A stretch of 45,923 bases of DNA from a virus. The stretch's first letter is position 1, and every line of letters starts with the position of its first letter. The position numbers and the translations under genes are program-made. The stretch covers positions 1 to 45,923 of the IMG/VR virus record IMGVR_UViG_3300036838_000040, one strand, 5' to 3'. Under the pieces are notes generated by a model. That model saw nothing but the letters and a program-made list of their open reading frames with translations, made no database searches and was not told the DNA's origin. Below, in pieces: positions 29,520 through 38,662 of this stretch.

Positions 29520-30793
29520 ACGGTGGTGAGCTTGCCCCGTCGGGCCAGATGCAGCAGCACCCGGTCATAGCACTGGCGGTAGGAGCTCTCCCGATTCCCC
29601 ACCCACTCGGGCCGATTGTTATTGTCCCGATGCTCCACCACGCACACGCGCACCAGATCGTCGATGACCTCTTCCACCAGTGTCTCGAGGGGAATGCGCC
29701 ACTGGAAGCGCATCCGGGGGAGATCCCAGTCCACGTTGGCCCGGAACCCGGCCAGCATCGGCATCAACCACCCACGTGGCACCCGATACGCCATGGTCTT
29801 GCCGATGAACGGGAGCGGGGTGTTCTTGTGCCCCCCGCTGCCCGCCCGCACCTTCGCGCCGGGACGATCCTTCATCCGGCCGAAGATGAACGACGCCCGT
29901 CGGGCCGCTTGGGGGGTGTGCAGGCTGATCAGGTCTGCTAGCGAGAGAATCTCGTGGACGTGGGGGATCAGGAGATGCGTGGGCGTCCGCGTGGTGGGCT
30001 GCTGGATGTCTTCCTTGAACGCATCCACCGCCAGGCGGGGCTTTCGATAGAGCGCGTACGGATGCTTCTCCTCGCTGTAGCGTTCACAGTTGAAGAGCTG
30101 GAGTGAGACGAGGACCTCCGGGATGTAGAGATCCCCCTTGTCTCCCTGGAAGTAGGAGATAGCCTCCTCGCCGGGCTTGCCACGGAGCTGGTCCTTGATG
30201 GCGTCGAACAGGCCCCGGAGATCATCGAGGCTGGGATCATCGACTTGCTTGGACCGGTTCAATCCCTCGGCAATGTCTGGCACGGCGGCTTCATCAATCC
30301 CCTGGAGGATGTGCAAACGGACGTAGGCCCGGTCCAGCGCCTGCAATTCATCCTCATCGGCATGCGTCACCGTATCTCGGATGGCGGCGTAGGTGTGCCC
30401 GCCGTTTACGATGCCATGTTGCTGGCGATGCATGGTGATGACGAGCTGGCTCTCCCCCGGCAGGAACTCCGCGGACTCCACCAGGAGATACATCCCCTGG
30501 TTCCGGACCGCCATATCTTCCGGGTCATCGGTGAGGGTTTTCTGAATCCCGGCGATCACGGGCCCCGTGAGCACGCCCGCCCGCGTGCGATTGGGCACTC
30601 GCGGATTCACCTCGAGGAAATCATCGAACTCGCCCGGGATATCGGTGACCTTTACGAAGCAGCTCCCGACGCTGGCCCGGAGTCCCGGGATCGCCTGTTC
30701 ATGATAGTGGGCGGTGGGCAGCACGAACCGTCGGGTCAACGTGGGTGCGTTAGGGGCACCCGCATTGTTCGTGGACGTGGTTAGGCTTGGCAT
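29516..30793 (-). CDS. AIPR-domain protein (abortive infection phage resistance type)
   Basis: 425 residues from ATG 30793, with GGGGAGGGG just before it. The middle region VRNQGMYLLVES, then HGIVNGGHTYAAIRD (about residues 127 to 141), then AEGLNRSKQVDDPSLDDLRG is the AIPR pattern (NQG..., IVNG.QT., N.Q..V). AIPR proteins are known from abortive infection and related phage-defence loci; the biochemical activity is not settled. First gene of an operon continuing into the coiled-coil protein, tas and the guide array, which hints at a joint function, or at a defence island carried by a phage. Confidence 0.75.
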   Translation of the reverse strand: MPSLTTSTNNAGAPNAPTLTRRFVLPTAHYHEQAIPGLRASVGSCFVKVTDIPGEFDDFLEVNPRVPNRTRAGVLTGPVIAGIQKTLTDDPEDMAVRNQGMYLLVESAEFLPGESQLVITMHRQQHGIVNGGHTYAAIRDTVTHADEDELQALDRAYVRLHILQGIDEAAVPDIAEGLNRSKQVDDPSLDDLRGLFDAIKDQLRGKPGEEAISYFQGDKGDLYIPEVLVSLQLFNCERYSEEKHPYALYRKPRLAVDAFKEDIQQPTTRTPTHLLIPHVHEILSLADLISLHTPQAARRASFIFGRMKDRPGAKVRAGSGGHKNTPLPFIGKTMAYRVPRGWLMPMLAGFRANVDWDLPRMRFQWRIPLETLVEEVIDDLVRVCVVEHRDNNNRPEWVGNRESSYRQCYDRVLLHLARRGKLTTV

Positions 30794-30841
30794 GGCAGGC
30801 CCCTCCCCTGGTCTGGTCATGTCGTGGTGAGCGGGCCCTCA

Positions 30842-30879
30842 CTGTACTCGTGTACAGCTCGCTATTGCGTGAGCAATAG
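30842..30879 (-). promoter_or_regulatory. Two adjacent inverted repeats upstream of the AIPR/tas operon
   Basis: CTGTAC-TCGT-GTACAG (30842..30857) and CTATTGC-GTGA-GCAATAG (30862..30879; one extra base in the gap) lie 49 bases before ATG 30793. Perfect arms of 6 and 7 bp suggest operators controlling the operon. Confidence 0.55.
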
Positions 30880-30901
30880 GGGGGCCGCCCACGGGTTAAG
30901 C

Positions 30902-31162
30902 CTATACCACCGTCTCGTTATTCCCCAAAGCCCTTTTGCCCGCAGCGGTGAGGAGCAGGATCTCCGGAATCCCTCCCACGTGGTAGGTCAGGTGCTGGAT
31001 CGCGTCGGTCACGGCGTACACGTGGGCCCGACATTCCTGTTCGGAGGCAAAGGCATCGCTCTCAAGGAGCACCAGTCCGTTTCCGGCCCGGAGGAACCAG
31101 CGGTACGGGCCAATATCGGTGTCGGCTTGGATGACCAGCCGGGCGGGTCGAAACCGTCGCAT
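30902..31162 (-). CDS. DUF1508/YegP-like small protein
   Basis: 86 residues. GPYRWFLRAGNGLVLLESDAF, then ASEQECRAHVYAV is the DUF1508 pattern (FYF..NGQVI..S..Y...A....I..V), a small alpha/beta domain of unknown function found in YegP. It is separated from the AIPR gene by the operator pair; leftward, upstream of it lies the divergent packaging operon. Confidence 0.65.
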   Translation of the reverse strand: MRRFRPARLVIQADTDIGPYRWFLRAGNGLVLLESDAFASEQECRAHVYAVTDAIQHLTYHVGGIPEILLLTAAGKRALGNNETVV

Positions 31163-31242
31163 GGCGCGTTCTCCGACCTTCCTGCGGGGCGGGTGACTTG
31201 ACAGACTGACACGGCCAATGTCATGGTGGCACGCGGGGCCGC

Positions 31243-31710
31243 ATGACGGATGAAGGGACTGACCAAGATCCTGAGCAGCTTCCCGCCACGGCCCACGGCC
31301 CGCGCGTCCGGGGCCCCGGGATCTGCCCTACGTGTCGAGGGTGGTCCTGGCGACGGGACGACGCCCCCCGACGCCACGACCAGCGGCTCCGGTACACCTG
31401 CCTCACTTGTGGATTTGACCGCTGGAGTGACGCCGCGCCAGGAGCAGCAGGTATCGGTCCTGCGGGGGGCGGACTTCTCGCTCCAGGCCACCACGGCGGC
31501 GACGGGGCTGCCCCGTCCGGTGGTCAAGGCCATCGAGTCCAAACCCGCCAACCGGGAACTCATCCAGGCCACCCGCGCCATGATTCAGCGGAACGAGCTG
31601 CGGGGGATCAACCGGAACACGCGGGGCCTGTATGCGTGGCTGGGCGAGGTGGTGGCCGCCAAGGACAGTGCCGAGTTGGCCCGGCTGACCAGCGGGCTCC
31701 TGCGGATTGA
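31243..31710 (+). CDS. Zinc-ribbon ORF overlapping the small terminase
   Basis: Residues 1 to 66 (MTDEGTDQDPEQLPATAHG, then CPTC, then CLTCGFDRWSDAAP) form a plausible zinc ribbon. The remaining 89 residues look like the small terminase read in the wrong frame. Where the ribbon ends (about 31430), the terminase part starts in the +1 frame: either overlapping genes or frameshift fusion, as at 17264..17812. Confidence 0.55.
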   Translation: MTDEGTDQDPEQLPATAHGPRVRGPGICPTCRGWSWRRDDAPRRHDQRLRYTCLTCGFDRWSDAAPGAAGIGPAGGGLLAPGHHGGDGAAPSGGQGHRVQTRQPGTHPGHPRHDSAERAAGDQPEHAGPVCVAGRGGGRQGQCRVGPADQRAPAD

Positions 31711-31852
31711 GAAGATCGCCTCGTCCGCTGCTGGGGAGGCCCGCCGGGTGGAGTCTACGATCACCCAAACGATTGACCACACGGTGGATGTCAACCTGGA
31801 GGCCAAGCTGCTGCTCGCGACGCTCATGGGTATCAATGACCCCCCGAAGTAG
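31409..31852 (+). CDS. terS: Small terminase subunit-like protein
   Basis: About 147 residues from a GTG at 31409 (another GTG at 31427; the frame is open back to 31250 but that part is low-complexity). Residues after QVSVLRGADFSLQATTAATG form a helix-turn-helix-like start, then helices (RELIQATRAMIQRNELRG; VAAKDSAELARLTSGLLRIEK) and a C-terminal helix, as expected for TerS. It lies 134 bases before the large subunit, its normal place. It recognises the packaging site and regulates TerL (family knowledge). Start uncertain. Confidence 0.62.
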   Translation: MDLTAGVTPRQEQQVSVLRGADFSLQATTAATGLPRPVVKAIESKPANRELIQATRAMIQRNELRGINRNTRGLYAWLGEVVAAKDSAELARLTSGLLRIEKIASSAAGEARRVESTITQTIDHTVDVNLEAKLLLATLMGINDPPK

Positions 31853-31986
31853 GGCGTCACGTGGACGTAACGCCTGTGCAATCACTTTCACACCTCACCC
31901 TAGGGTGTTGTCTAGCGCCATGTTGGCACCGTTGCCATGGAGCGGAAATCTCCAACCGTGATGCTGACTTCCATGGGACGTTGTGA
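31853..31986 (+). other. 134-bp gap before terL with palindromes
   Basis: CACCCTAGGGTG (31896..31907) is a perfect 12-bp palindrome and GGCGT/ACGCC flank 31853..31874. A CCATG-N-CATGG dyad follows around 31918..31940. It could hold the packaging (cos/pac) site or an operator. No gene is seen. Confidence 0.4.
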
Positions 31987-33729
31987 GTGAATCCTACGTT
32001 AGACGCGCTGGATGCGGCGCTGGGCCTCGATGACCGGGAGAAACGCCGCATTCTGCGTAAGATTGACGAATTGGACCGGAAGCAAGTGGAGCAATTACTG
32101 GTGGCCTTGCGGGCGGAGGCGTTCCTGCGGTGCGCCAAGGACGGCCTGCTCTGGCTGAAGTTCGTGAAGACCCGCGATGAGGCGGATCAGACGGCGACCA
32201 TCAAGCCCTTCCCGGTGGACGATCCCTACGTGCGGGGATTGTGGACGGTGCTGGAGTGCCGGCAGCGCATCGTCATTGCCAAGAGTCGCCAGATGTTGAT
32301 GAGCTGGGTGGCCGCTGCCTACTGTGTGTGGCACGCCCGCTTCCATCCCAATTCCTACGTGGTGTGGCAGACCCAGAAAGAGGACGACGCGGACAAGATG
32401 GTCTGCTTGGGAGAGCGGGCCGGGTACCTGGGTCGGATGCAATTCATTGAGCGCCATCTCCCCAGCTGGATGGCAGTGCCCTTCCGGGAATTGCAGGGGA
32501 TCATCTCGTACGACAACGGCTCCATGATCGAGGGCGTGCCCGGCGGGCAGAACCAGGCCCGCTCCAAGGTGGCCAGCGTGATCGTGGAGGACGAGTTTGC
32601 CTATCAGGAGGAAGCCAGCGGCGTCTACGCGAGTGTCAATCCCCTGATCCAGAAGACCACCAAGTTCGCCGCTATCTCCACCCCCAACGGCTTCGACAAT
32701 GTGTTCGCCAAGCTCTATCACGGGCAGTCCATCGACGGAGCGGAGGACGGGTCGTCAGCGGCCACGCCCCGGATCGTCAGGGACCGGGTCACCGAGCTCC
32801 CGCCCATCAAGGGATTGCAGATCCACCAGAACGCGCTGGGCTTCACGGTGGTCCGATTGCACTACACCGCCGATCCCAAGAAAGATCCGGAGAATCCCGA
32901 TCCTGTGCAAGCGGCCGCCGCCCGCCGCTGGCTTGACCAGCAGAAGCAGTCCTATCCCGACCCTAACGACTTCCAGCGGGAGTTTGAGATCAACTTCTTC
33001 GCTGGGAAAGGCACGCGCGTCTTTCCCCAGTTCACGGAAGCCATTCACACCGCCCGTCTCCACTACAACCCCCGAAAGGTGCTCTATCGCGGCTGGGATT
33101 TCGGCTGGCACTGCCCGGTCTGCTTGATCACGCAGGTGGATGCCAAGGAGCACCTCTTGGTGATCCAGGAGATCGTGGGCAAGCAGCGCACCACACGAGA
33201 CTTCGCGGGCGATGTGATTGCCGAGTGCGCCAAGCGCTACCCGAATCATGCGGCGGGCTTCGTGGACTACTGCGATCCGGCGGGGCAGCAAATCAAGTCC
33301 ATCGAGAACGACCGCAATGAGCGCCGGGACGTGGAGGTGCTGAACGGGCTGGGCGTGTTTCCCACCTATCAGTACGGCTGGTCCAACAAGGACGGGCGCA
33401 CGCTGGTGCATCAGCTCCTGGCCATCCGCTCCGACGGCACGCCGGGGCTGTCGATTGATCCCTCGGGCGCGCCCTATTTGCTGCAGGCGTTCTTGGGCCA
33501 GTACATCTACCCCGAGCGGCGGGACGGCAAGGTCTCCGAGGATCCCAACGACGACACGCACCCGTGGGGCGACGTGATGGCAGCGCTGCGCTATCTGGTG
33601 ACGGGCTTGTTCGAGAAGCTTGGATTGCGTCGTCTCTTGCCCGTCATTCCCCCGCCGGTGATCGGCGGACCCGCGCTGGAGTATCACGGCTACGGCACGG
33701 TGAGGAAGAGCCATGCCCGACTCGTCTGA
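31987..33729 (+). CDS. terL: Terminase large subunit
   Basis: 580 residues from a GTG at 31987. ATPase: Walker A-like VIAKSRQMLMSW (about 94 to 105) and Walker B VIVEDEFAYQ (about 197 to 206). Nuclease: GWDFGW (about 368), VDYCDPAG (about 425) and HPWGDVMAA (about 525) carry the acidic residues. It cuts concatemers and pumps DNA into the prohead through the portal encoded next; the 3' end overlaps the portal gene by 17 bases. Confidence 0.95.
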   Translation: MNPTLDALDAALGLDDREKRRILRKIDELDRKQVEQLLVALRAEAFLRCAKDGLLWLKFVKTRDEADQTATIKPFPVDDPYVRGLWTVLECRQRIVIAKSRQMLMSWVAAAYCVWHARFHPNSYVVWQTQKEDDADKMVCLGERAGYLGRMQFIERHLPSWMAVPFRELQGIISYDNGSMIEGVPGGQNQARSKVASVIVEDEFAYQEEASGVYASVNPLIQKTTKFAAISTPNGFDNVFAKLYHGQSIDGAEDGSSAATPRIVRDRVTELPPIKGLQIHQNALGFTVVRLHYTADPKKDPENPDPVQAAAARRWLDQQKQSYPDPNDFQREFEINFFAGKGTRVFPQFTEAIHTARLHYNPRKVLYRGWDFGWHCPVCLITQVDAKEHLLVIQEIVGKQRTTRDFAGDVIAECAKRYPNHAAGFVDYCDPAGQQIKSIENDRNERRDVEVLNGLGVFPTYQYGWSNKDGRTLVHQLLAIRSDGTPGLSIDPSGAPYLLQAFLGQYIYPERRDGKVSEDPNDDTHPWGDVMAALRYLVTGLFEKLGLRRLLPVIPPPVIGGPALEYHGYGTVRKSHARLV

Positions 33730-36040
33730 CGCCGACCTCATTCCCGTCGAAGCCCCCGAGGCGCAGCCCCTTGACGAGCTCACCAAGGCGCTGCTCCCCC
33801 CGCTCAAGGACGAGGACGTGGTGGCGTTGTATCAGGCCATCACCACGGACTACACGCAGGCGATCAATGATCGGAGCGAGTGGGAGACGCGGCTGGCGGA
33901 ATGGGACGCGCTCTACTTCGGGATCCTCCCCGAGAAGACCGTCCCGTGGCCGGGCGCCAGCAATCTCCACGTGCCGCTGACGATGCTCGGGGTGGAGACG
34001 CTGAAGCCCCGCCTGACGGAGTCCATTCTGGGCGGGCCTATTCTGGCCATTCCCACCGAGGCCACCGACATCGAACGGCGGGACCGGGTGGAGCAGTTCA
34101 TGAACTGGCAGAGCGCGGTGGAGCTGGATCTCCGCCGCGTGGTGCCCGAGACGGCGCATCTCTTCCTGACCCCCGGCACCTGCGTGGTGAAGGTCTACTG
34201 GCGGAGCCGTCGCACCAAGCGGAAGTACATCCGCACGTTCCCGCCCACCACGCCCATCGACGAGATCATGCTGGCCATCTTCGGGCAGGCGGTGCCCAAG
34301 ACGTTGGAGTCCGAGGGCAAGACCACGTGGACCGGCGAACTCCCCTCGACACCGGGTGGGCCCCCGCTGACCTTCCGGGTGGAATTGAAGATCACCGACA
34401 CCGAGATCAACGCCTTGGTCGAGCAGGAGACGCTGGCCGAGAAGCCGGTCATCGAGCCCATCGACCCGCTGGACTTCATCGCGCCTGTGCACGGCGGGTC
34501 GAGTGTGCAGGATCTACCGTGGTGCCAGCTCAAGCTCCGGATGACGGAGGACGAGCTGCGCCGCCACGCCAAGTCGGGACGCTTCGATGCGGACGTGGTG
34601 GAGGAACTGCTCCGCACGTCAGAGGCTGGCGTGGAAGACGAGCCGGTGGGCAGTGCCTACCGCACCCAGCAGGACGAGCTGGAAGGCGTGCAGGCGGGGG
34701 AGTCCAGCGTCCGCACGCAGCAGTACGAGATCCTGGAGGACTATCGCCGCTGGGATTTGGATGGGGATGGGCTCGAGGAAGAGATCATCACCTGGGTCTC
34801 GCGGGATCTCTCCGACAAGCTCCTGGGCCGGGATTATCTGGACAACGTGTACGCGCATGGGATGCGGCCCATCGAGATCGGCCGGTATTTCCCCATCCCC
34901 TTTCGGTTGTATGGGCTCAGCTTTCCTGAGGTGGTGCGGAACCTCAACGAAGAGATCAACACCATTCACAACCAGCGCGTGGACGCGGGCACGCTGCAGA
35001 ATCTCCCGTGGTATCTCTACCGAGCCAGCGCGCTCCATGCGCCCACTCGGTATCCCCTGCGTCCCGGGGAAGGCATCCCCATCGACAACCCGCAGACCGA
35101 TGTCGTCATCCCGCGCTGGCAAGGCACCTCCGTGTTTGGGCAGAACGAGGAGAGCCTCGTCTACCAGTACTTCGAGCGGCTCACGGGGCTCACTGATCTC
35201 TCGCTTGGGCGGCAACCGAGCCGGGTGGGAGCCACGCGCACGGCGACCGGGGTGGCCAGTCTGTTGAGTGAGTCGGGGTTGCGTTTCAAGACGGCGATGG
35301 ATGCCTTTCAGGCGTTCTGGGTCCGGATCTTCCAGCAGGTGCTGGCGCTCAATCAGCAGTACCTCCCGCCGGGGAAGGAATTCCGGGTGACGGGCAAGCT
35401 CCCCGAGTTCATCACGTTGAAGTCCCGGGCGGAGATTGCGGGGCAGTACGACATTCGCTTGTCGGCCACCACGGAGACGATGAACAAGCAGGTACAGCGG
35501 GAGGACGCCACGCTGATCATGCAGACCGTGCTGAACCCACTGGGCCTGCAACTGGGCATCGTGGCGCAGAAGGGCATCGTGCGGGCCTACCGGGAGCTCC
35601 TGAGCGCCTTCGGGAAAGATCCCGATCTCTACATCGAGCCGCAAGTGGAGGAGCAAATCGCGCTCACGCCCACCGAGAAGCTGATGATGATTGCCAGCGG
35701 CGTGGAGGTGCGGCCCCACCTCGGGGAGAACCTCCAGGCTGCCCTTCTGGAGCACATGATCCAGCGCCGCACCCCGGCCGTGCTCAACGGGCTGGGTCCG
35801 CAGGGGATCCGCAAGCTGGACCAGCTGATCGCCCAGACCCAGCAATTAGTGCAGACCCAGCAGGTAGTCCAGCAGCTGGGTGGGGGCAAGCCCGGCCAGG
35901 CCCCCGTGGCTCCGCAGGGCCCGCCCGTGGGCCAGCAGGCCCAGAACGCGCAGATCGGGCGTCAGCCGCAGGGATTGGGCCAGCCTGCTGAGCCCGGTCT
36001 GGGCCCCACGCAGACGACGCTCCCACCCGTGGCGCAGTGA
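33713..36040 (+). CDS. Portal protein
   Basis: 775 residues, directly after TerL. WPGASNLHVPLTMLGVETLK (about 81 to 100) and LTPGTCVVKVYWR (about 161 to 173) are typical of large podovirus portals, followed by a beta-rich wing and a long helical stem (NEEINTIHNQRVDAGTLQN, about 407 to 425). The C-terminus (about 690 to 775) is Gln-rich, coiled-coil then disordered. As dodecamer it forms the DNA channel at one capsid vertex. Confidence 0.9.
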   Translation: MPDSSDADLIPVEAPEAQPLDELTKALLPPLKDEDVVALYQAITTDYTQAINDRSEWETRLAEWDALYFGILPEKTVPWPGASNLHVPLTMLGVETLKPRLTESILGGPILAIPTEATDIERRDRVEQFMNWQSAVELDLRRVVPETAHLFLTPGTCVVKVYWRSRRTKRKYIRTFPPTTPIDEIMLAIFGQAVPKTLESEGKTTWTGELPSTPGGPPLTFRVELKITDTEINALVEQETLAEKPVIEPIDPLDFIAPVHGGSSVQDLPWCQLKLRMTEDELRRHAKSGRFDADVVEELLRTSEAGVEDEPVGSAYRTQQDELEGVQAGESSVRTQQYEILEDYRRWDLDGDGLEEEIITWVSRDLSDKLLGRDYLDNVYAHGMRPIEIGRYFPIPFRLYGLSFPEVVRNLNEEINTIHNQRVDAGTLQNLPWYLYRASALHAPTRYPLRPGEGIPIDNPQTDVVIPRWQGTSVFGQNEESLVYQYFERLTGLTDLSLGRQPSRVGATRTATGVASLLSESGLRFKTAMDAFQAFWVRIFQQVLALNQQYLPPGKEFRVTGKLPEFITLKSRAEIAGQYDIRLSATTETMNKQVQREDATLIMQTVLNPLGLQLGIVAQKGIVRAYRELLSAFGKDPDLYIEPQVEEQIALTPTEKLMMIASGVEVRPHLGENLQAALLEHMIQRRTPAVLNGLGPQGIRKLDQLIAQTQQLVQTQQVVQQLGGGKPGQAPVAPQGPPVGQQAQNAQIGRQPQGLGQPAEPGLGPTQTTLPPVAQ

Positions 36041-36063
36041 CACCTTGACACACCCCAACTGCT

Positions 36064-36351
36064 GTGCCAGCATGGCGTGCCAGAGTGGCCCATGAACTGG
36101 ACGTGGAGCTTCTGGAGGACGCGGCGGTCCTATCGGACTTTCTCCACACGCAGTATTACGCCGTCTTGGACAAGCTCTGGCGGCGGGCCAGCCAAGCGGT
36201 CCAGGACGGGGTGTTTCACAAGCCTGCCGATGAGTTTGAGGTCCAGAAGGGGCGGTTCCTGGGGATGCAAGAGCTGATCAATCTTCCCTTGCAGATCATT
36301 CAGATGGCGGCGCAGGCCCGCCGGGCGGCCCATCATGCCAGCCAAGTCTGA
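36064..36351 (+). CDS. Small helical head-module protein
   Basis: 95 residues from a GTG at 36064 (a GTG at 36088 is an alternative). All-helical: EDAAVLSDFLHTQYYAVLD, then a KLWRRASQAVQDG segment, then LINLPLQIIQMAAQARRA. Lies between portal and scaffold; unknown. The 3' end overlaps the next gene by 17 bases. Confidence 0.6.
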   Translation: MPAWRARVAHELDVELLEDAAVLSDFLHTQYYAVLDKLWRRASQAVQDGVFHKPADEFEVQKGRFLGMQELINLPLQIIQMAAQARRAAHHASQV

Positions 36352-36652
36352 GCGGCAGCGCCGATTCATGATGGCGGAGCTGGGCCGCGCCAAGGCGGGG
36401 AAAAAGACCCGCACGGGCATGTCCGCGAGCCAGCTGGAGGACTTCAAGCACATGGAGAAGAAGCGGAAGCCCAAGAGCTACATGCCCGAGGGCGCCACGC
36501 TGAGCCCGCAGGGGGATATCGGGGCCTTCCGGCAGGAGGAGGCGGTGCGCGTGGGTGGGTTCAAGAGCGGCAGCACCGTGCGGGCCAGCAGTGAACTCCC
36601 CTACCGTCCCTGCAAGGAAGCCCGGGATCCCTTCATTGAGCAGAAGGTTTAA
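36335..36652 (+). CDS. DUF3008-like small basic protein
   Basis: 105 residues. MPAKSERQRRFMMAELGRAK is the typical start of DUF3008-like small phage proteins (MPAKS.AQQRFM). A Lys/Arg-rich N-terminus and a polar C-terminus. Found between portal and scaffold genes in several podovirus-like phages (recollection); role unknown. Confidence 0.7.
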   Translation: MPAKSERQRRFMMAELGRAKAGKKTRTGMSASQLEDFKHMEKKRKPKSYMPEGATLSPQGDIGAFRQEEAVRVGGFKSGSTVRASSELPYRPCKEARDPFIEQKV

Positions 36653-36654
36653 GT

Positions 36655-37455
36655 ATGGCTGACGAACCCATCGAGCCTGACGCTCCAGAGTCCCCGGCGC
36701 CAGACCCTGAGCCCGAGCCCACGCCAGAGCTCAGTCCCATGGACCGGCTCCGGGCGGATATGGAGCGTCAGATGGGCCAGGTGCAGGCCCAGGTGGCGGA
36801 GGTCGTGAACAGCTTGGCCTCGATGGCGCAGGCCCGCCAAGCGGGCCCGCAGCCCCAGCCTCAATTAGTCAACGATCAAGAGATCCGTCAGGCGGCGGAA
36901 CAGGGCCACTTTGCCGCGCAGGAGTATCTGACCCGTCAAGCGGCCCGAGCCGAGGCCACCGCGGCGGTGCAATCCGGGCTGGCCCAGCAGCAGCGGGCTA
37001 CGCAGATCACGCAGCAGATCCAGTTGCTGATGGCGAAGTATCCCCAGTTCAAAGAGGCGGGCAACCCGCTGTCCGCCACCACGGCCAGCGTCCGTAACAC
37101 GCTCTTGCAGCAGGGCTATCCCAACGATCTCTCCACGATCCTGGAAGCCATGAAGGTGGCCATCGTAGACAACCCCGAGGTGGTGGCGCAGATGGTGAAC
37201 AAGGGCCCGGTAACCAACGAACTCGCCCGCCAGTCGGCGGTGGCCAGCCAGTCCATGGGGTCGATGCGCACCGGCGCTGCGCGCCGGTCTCCAGCTGAGC
37301 CTGAGACCCCCAAGCTCGAGAAGCGGGCCCTGGACATGGCCAAGCGCATGGGCGTAAAGGACCCCACCGGCTCCGTCAAGCGGATGTATGAGCGCAACGC
37401 GGGCGGCAAGTCCGCGCTCTCCCCGACCGTGGCGATGGTGATCCGGGAGGGCTAA
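36655..37455 (+). CDS. Putative scaffolding protein
   Basis: 266 residues: an acidic Pro/Glu N-terminus (about 1 to 25), a Gln/Ala-rich coiled-coil middle (MDRLRADMERQMGQVQAQV; AARAEATAAVQSGLAQQQ) and a basic C-terminus (about 220 to 266). This composition and its position two genes before the capsid gene match scaffold proteins, whose basic end binds the capsid subunit. Confidence 0.75.
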   Translation: MADEPIEPDAPESPAPDPEPEPTPELSPMDRLRADMERQMGQVQAQVAEVVNSLASMAQARQAGPQPQPQLVNDQEIRQAAEQGHFAAQEYLTRQAARAEATAAVQSGLAQQQRATQITQQIQLLMAKYPQFKEAGNPLSATTASVRNTLLQQGYPNDLSTILEAMKVAIVDNPEVVAQMVNKGPVTNELARQSAVASQSMGSMRTGAARRSPAEPETPKLEKRALDMAKRMGVKDPTGSVKRMYERNAGGKSALSPTVAMVIREG

Positions 37456-38102
37456 TGGGCGGCACCAATCTCGGCAGACGAGTCGCCATCGAGGCCGGGA
37501 TCGAGCTCCCGCCCGAGCCGAGGCCCCCCAAGCCGAAGAGTCCGGACCCACTGTCGCTGAACCTCCCACCCGCTGCGGAGGAACTCCTGGACCCGGTGCC
37601 GGTGCCCGAGGTGCTGGGGACGATGCCACTCCCCCCGCCTACGCCTGTGCAGTCCGAGGAACCCCCGCCCCCGTGGGAGACGGACCCGGTCTACCTCCGG
37701 CACAACGGCGACGCCCGGCGCTTCGTCCGGGTGCCCGACAACGTGGAGCTGCGCTGGCTCTCCCCTCGACTGGTCAGCGTCTCGGGCCTGCGGGACTGGC
37801 AAGCCGTGCCGGCCAAGGGCGATTCCCGCTTCAAGCTCCTGAACAAGAGCATGGCCGCGCCCGACAACACCATCCGCCGGGGCGGGCACGACGGCATGTT
37901 CCTGGCCTGGATGTACCGCTCGTGGGTCGAGAGCCGGAAGAAATTGAAGGCGGCGCAGGTGGCTCGCCATACCCAGTCCGCGGTGGCCCGGCAGGACGCC
38001 CTGCGGCAGCAGTTCCGGCGTGGTTCGTTTAGCGGCATCACCGTGGACTCCGCCCAGCACCCGACGCACACGATTGCCGAGGGTGCCACGATGGCGGACT
38101 GA
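37455..38102 (+). CDS. Hypothetical head-module protein
   Basis: 215 residues: a Pro/Glu-rich disordered N-terminus (about 1 to 75), then an ordered C-terminal region (DPVYLRHNGDARRFVRVPD; MFLAWMYRSWVESRKKL). It overlaps the scaffold stop by one base (TAATG). Not recognised; sits in the head operon. Confidence 0.65.
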   Translation: MGGTNLGRRVAIEAGIELPPEPRPPKPKSPDPLSLNLPPAAEELLDPVPVPEVLGTMPLPPPTPVQSEEPPPPWETDPVYLRHNGDARRFVRVPDNVELRWLSPRLVSVSGLRDWQAVPAKGDSRFKLLNKSMAAPDNTIRRGGHDGMFLAWMYRSWVESRKKLKAAQVARHTQSAVARQDALRQQFRRGSFSGITVDSAQHPTHTIAEGATMAD

Positions 38103-38119
38103 TCAGGAGGACCCTTCCC

Positions 38120-38653
38120 ATGGCCCTGCGTGCGCGGTCGAATGGCAATCTGGACATTCCCCAGGGCTTTGCTCCGTATGACGCCGTGCTGCGGATCACG
38201 CCCTACACCAAGGATGCGGCGGCGCCGGCCATCTACGCGGGTGATGTCGTGGTGATGGAGGCGGATGGGGGGATCGGGCTGGCGGCCACCGGATCCGTGC
38301 CCATCGTGGGCGTAGCGGCCGAGACCAGCCCGGCGGCCACCGCCAAGTCGGATTTCCTCGTGTACGACCATCCTGATCAGTTGTTCGTGGCCCAGGACGA
38401 TGGGGACACCACCCCGATGACGGCGACGGAAATCGGCACTAACGCCAACATCGTGGTGACGGCGGGCTCCGGGGGTCGGTCCTTGATGGAGATCGACGCC
38501 AGCACGGCCGCCGTGACCGCCACGCTGGCCGTGAAGGTCATCGGGCTGCATCCCATCGAGAAGGGCAGCTTCGCGGCGGCGGCCGGGGCCCCTCGACTGT
38601 GGATCGTGAAGTTCAACAACCATCTCCAGAGCGCCGGGCTGGCGGGCATCTAA
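38120..38653 (+). CDS. Putative capsid decoration protein
   Basis: 177 residues with AGGAGG upstream of ATG 38120. Beta-rich and Gly/Ala/Val-rich (AIYAGDVVVMEADGGIGLAA, then VPIVGVAAETSP, then WIVKFNNHL), lying immediately before the capsid gene, as do many head decoration or capsid-fibre proteins. Family assignment is by analogy. Confidence 0.65.
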   Translation: MALRARSNGNLDIPQGFAPYDAVLRITPYTKDAAAPAIYAGDVVVMEADGGIGLAATGSVPIVGVAAETSPAATAKSDFLVYDHPDQLFVAQDDGDTTPMTATEIGTNANIVVTAGSGGRSLMEIDASTAAVTATLAVKVIGLHPIEKGSFAAAAGAPRLWIVKFNNHLQSAGLAGI

Positions 38654-38662
38654 GGAGGTTCC

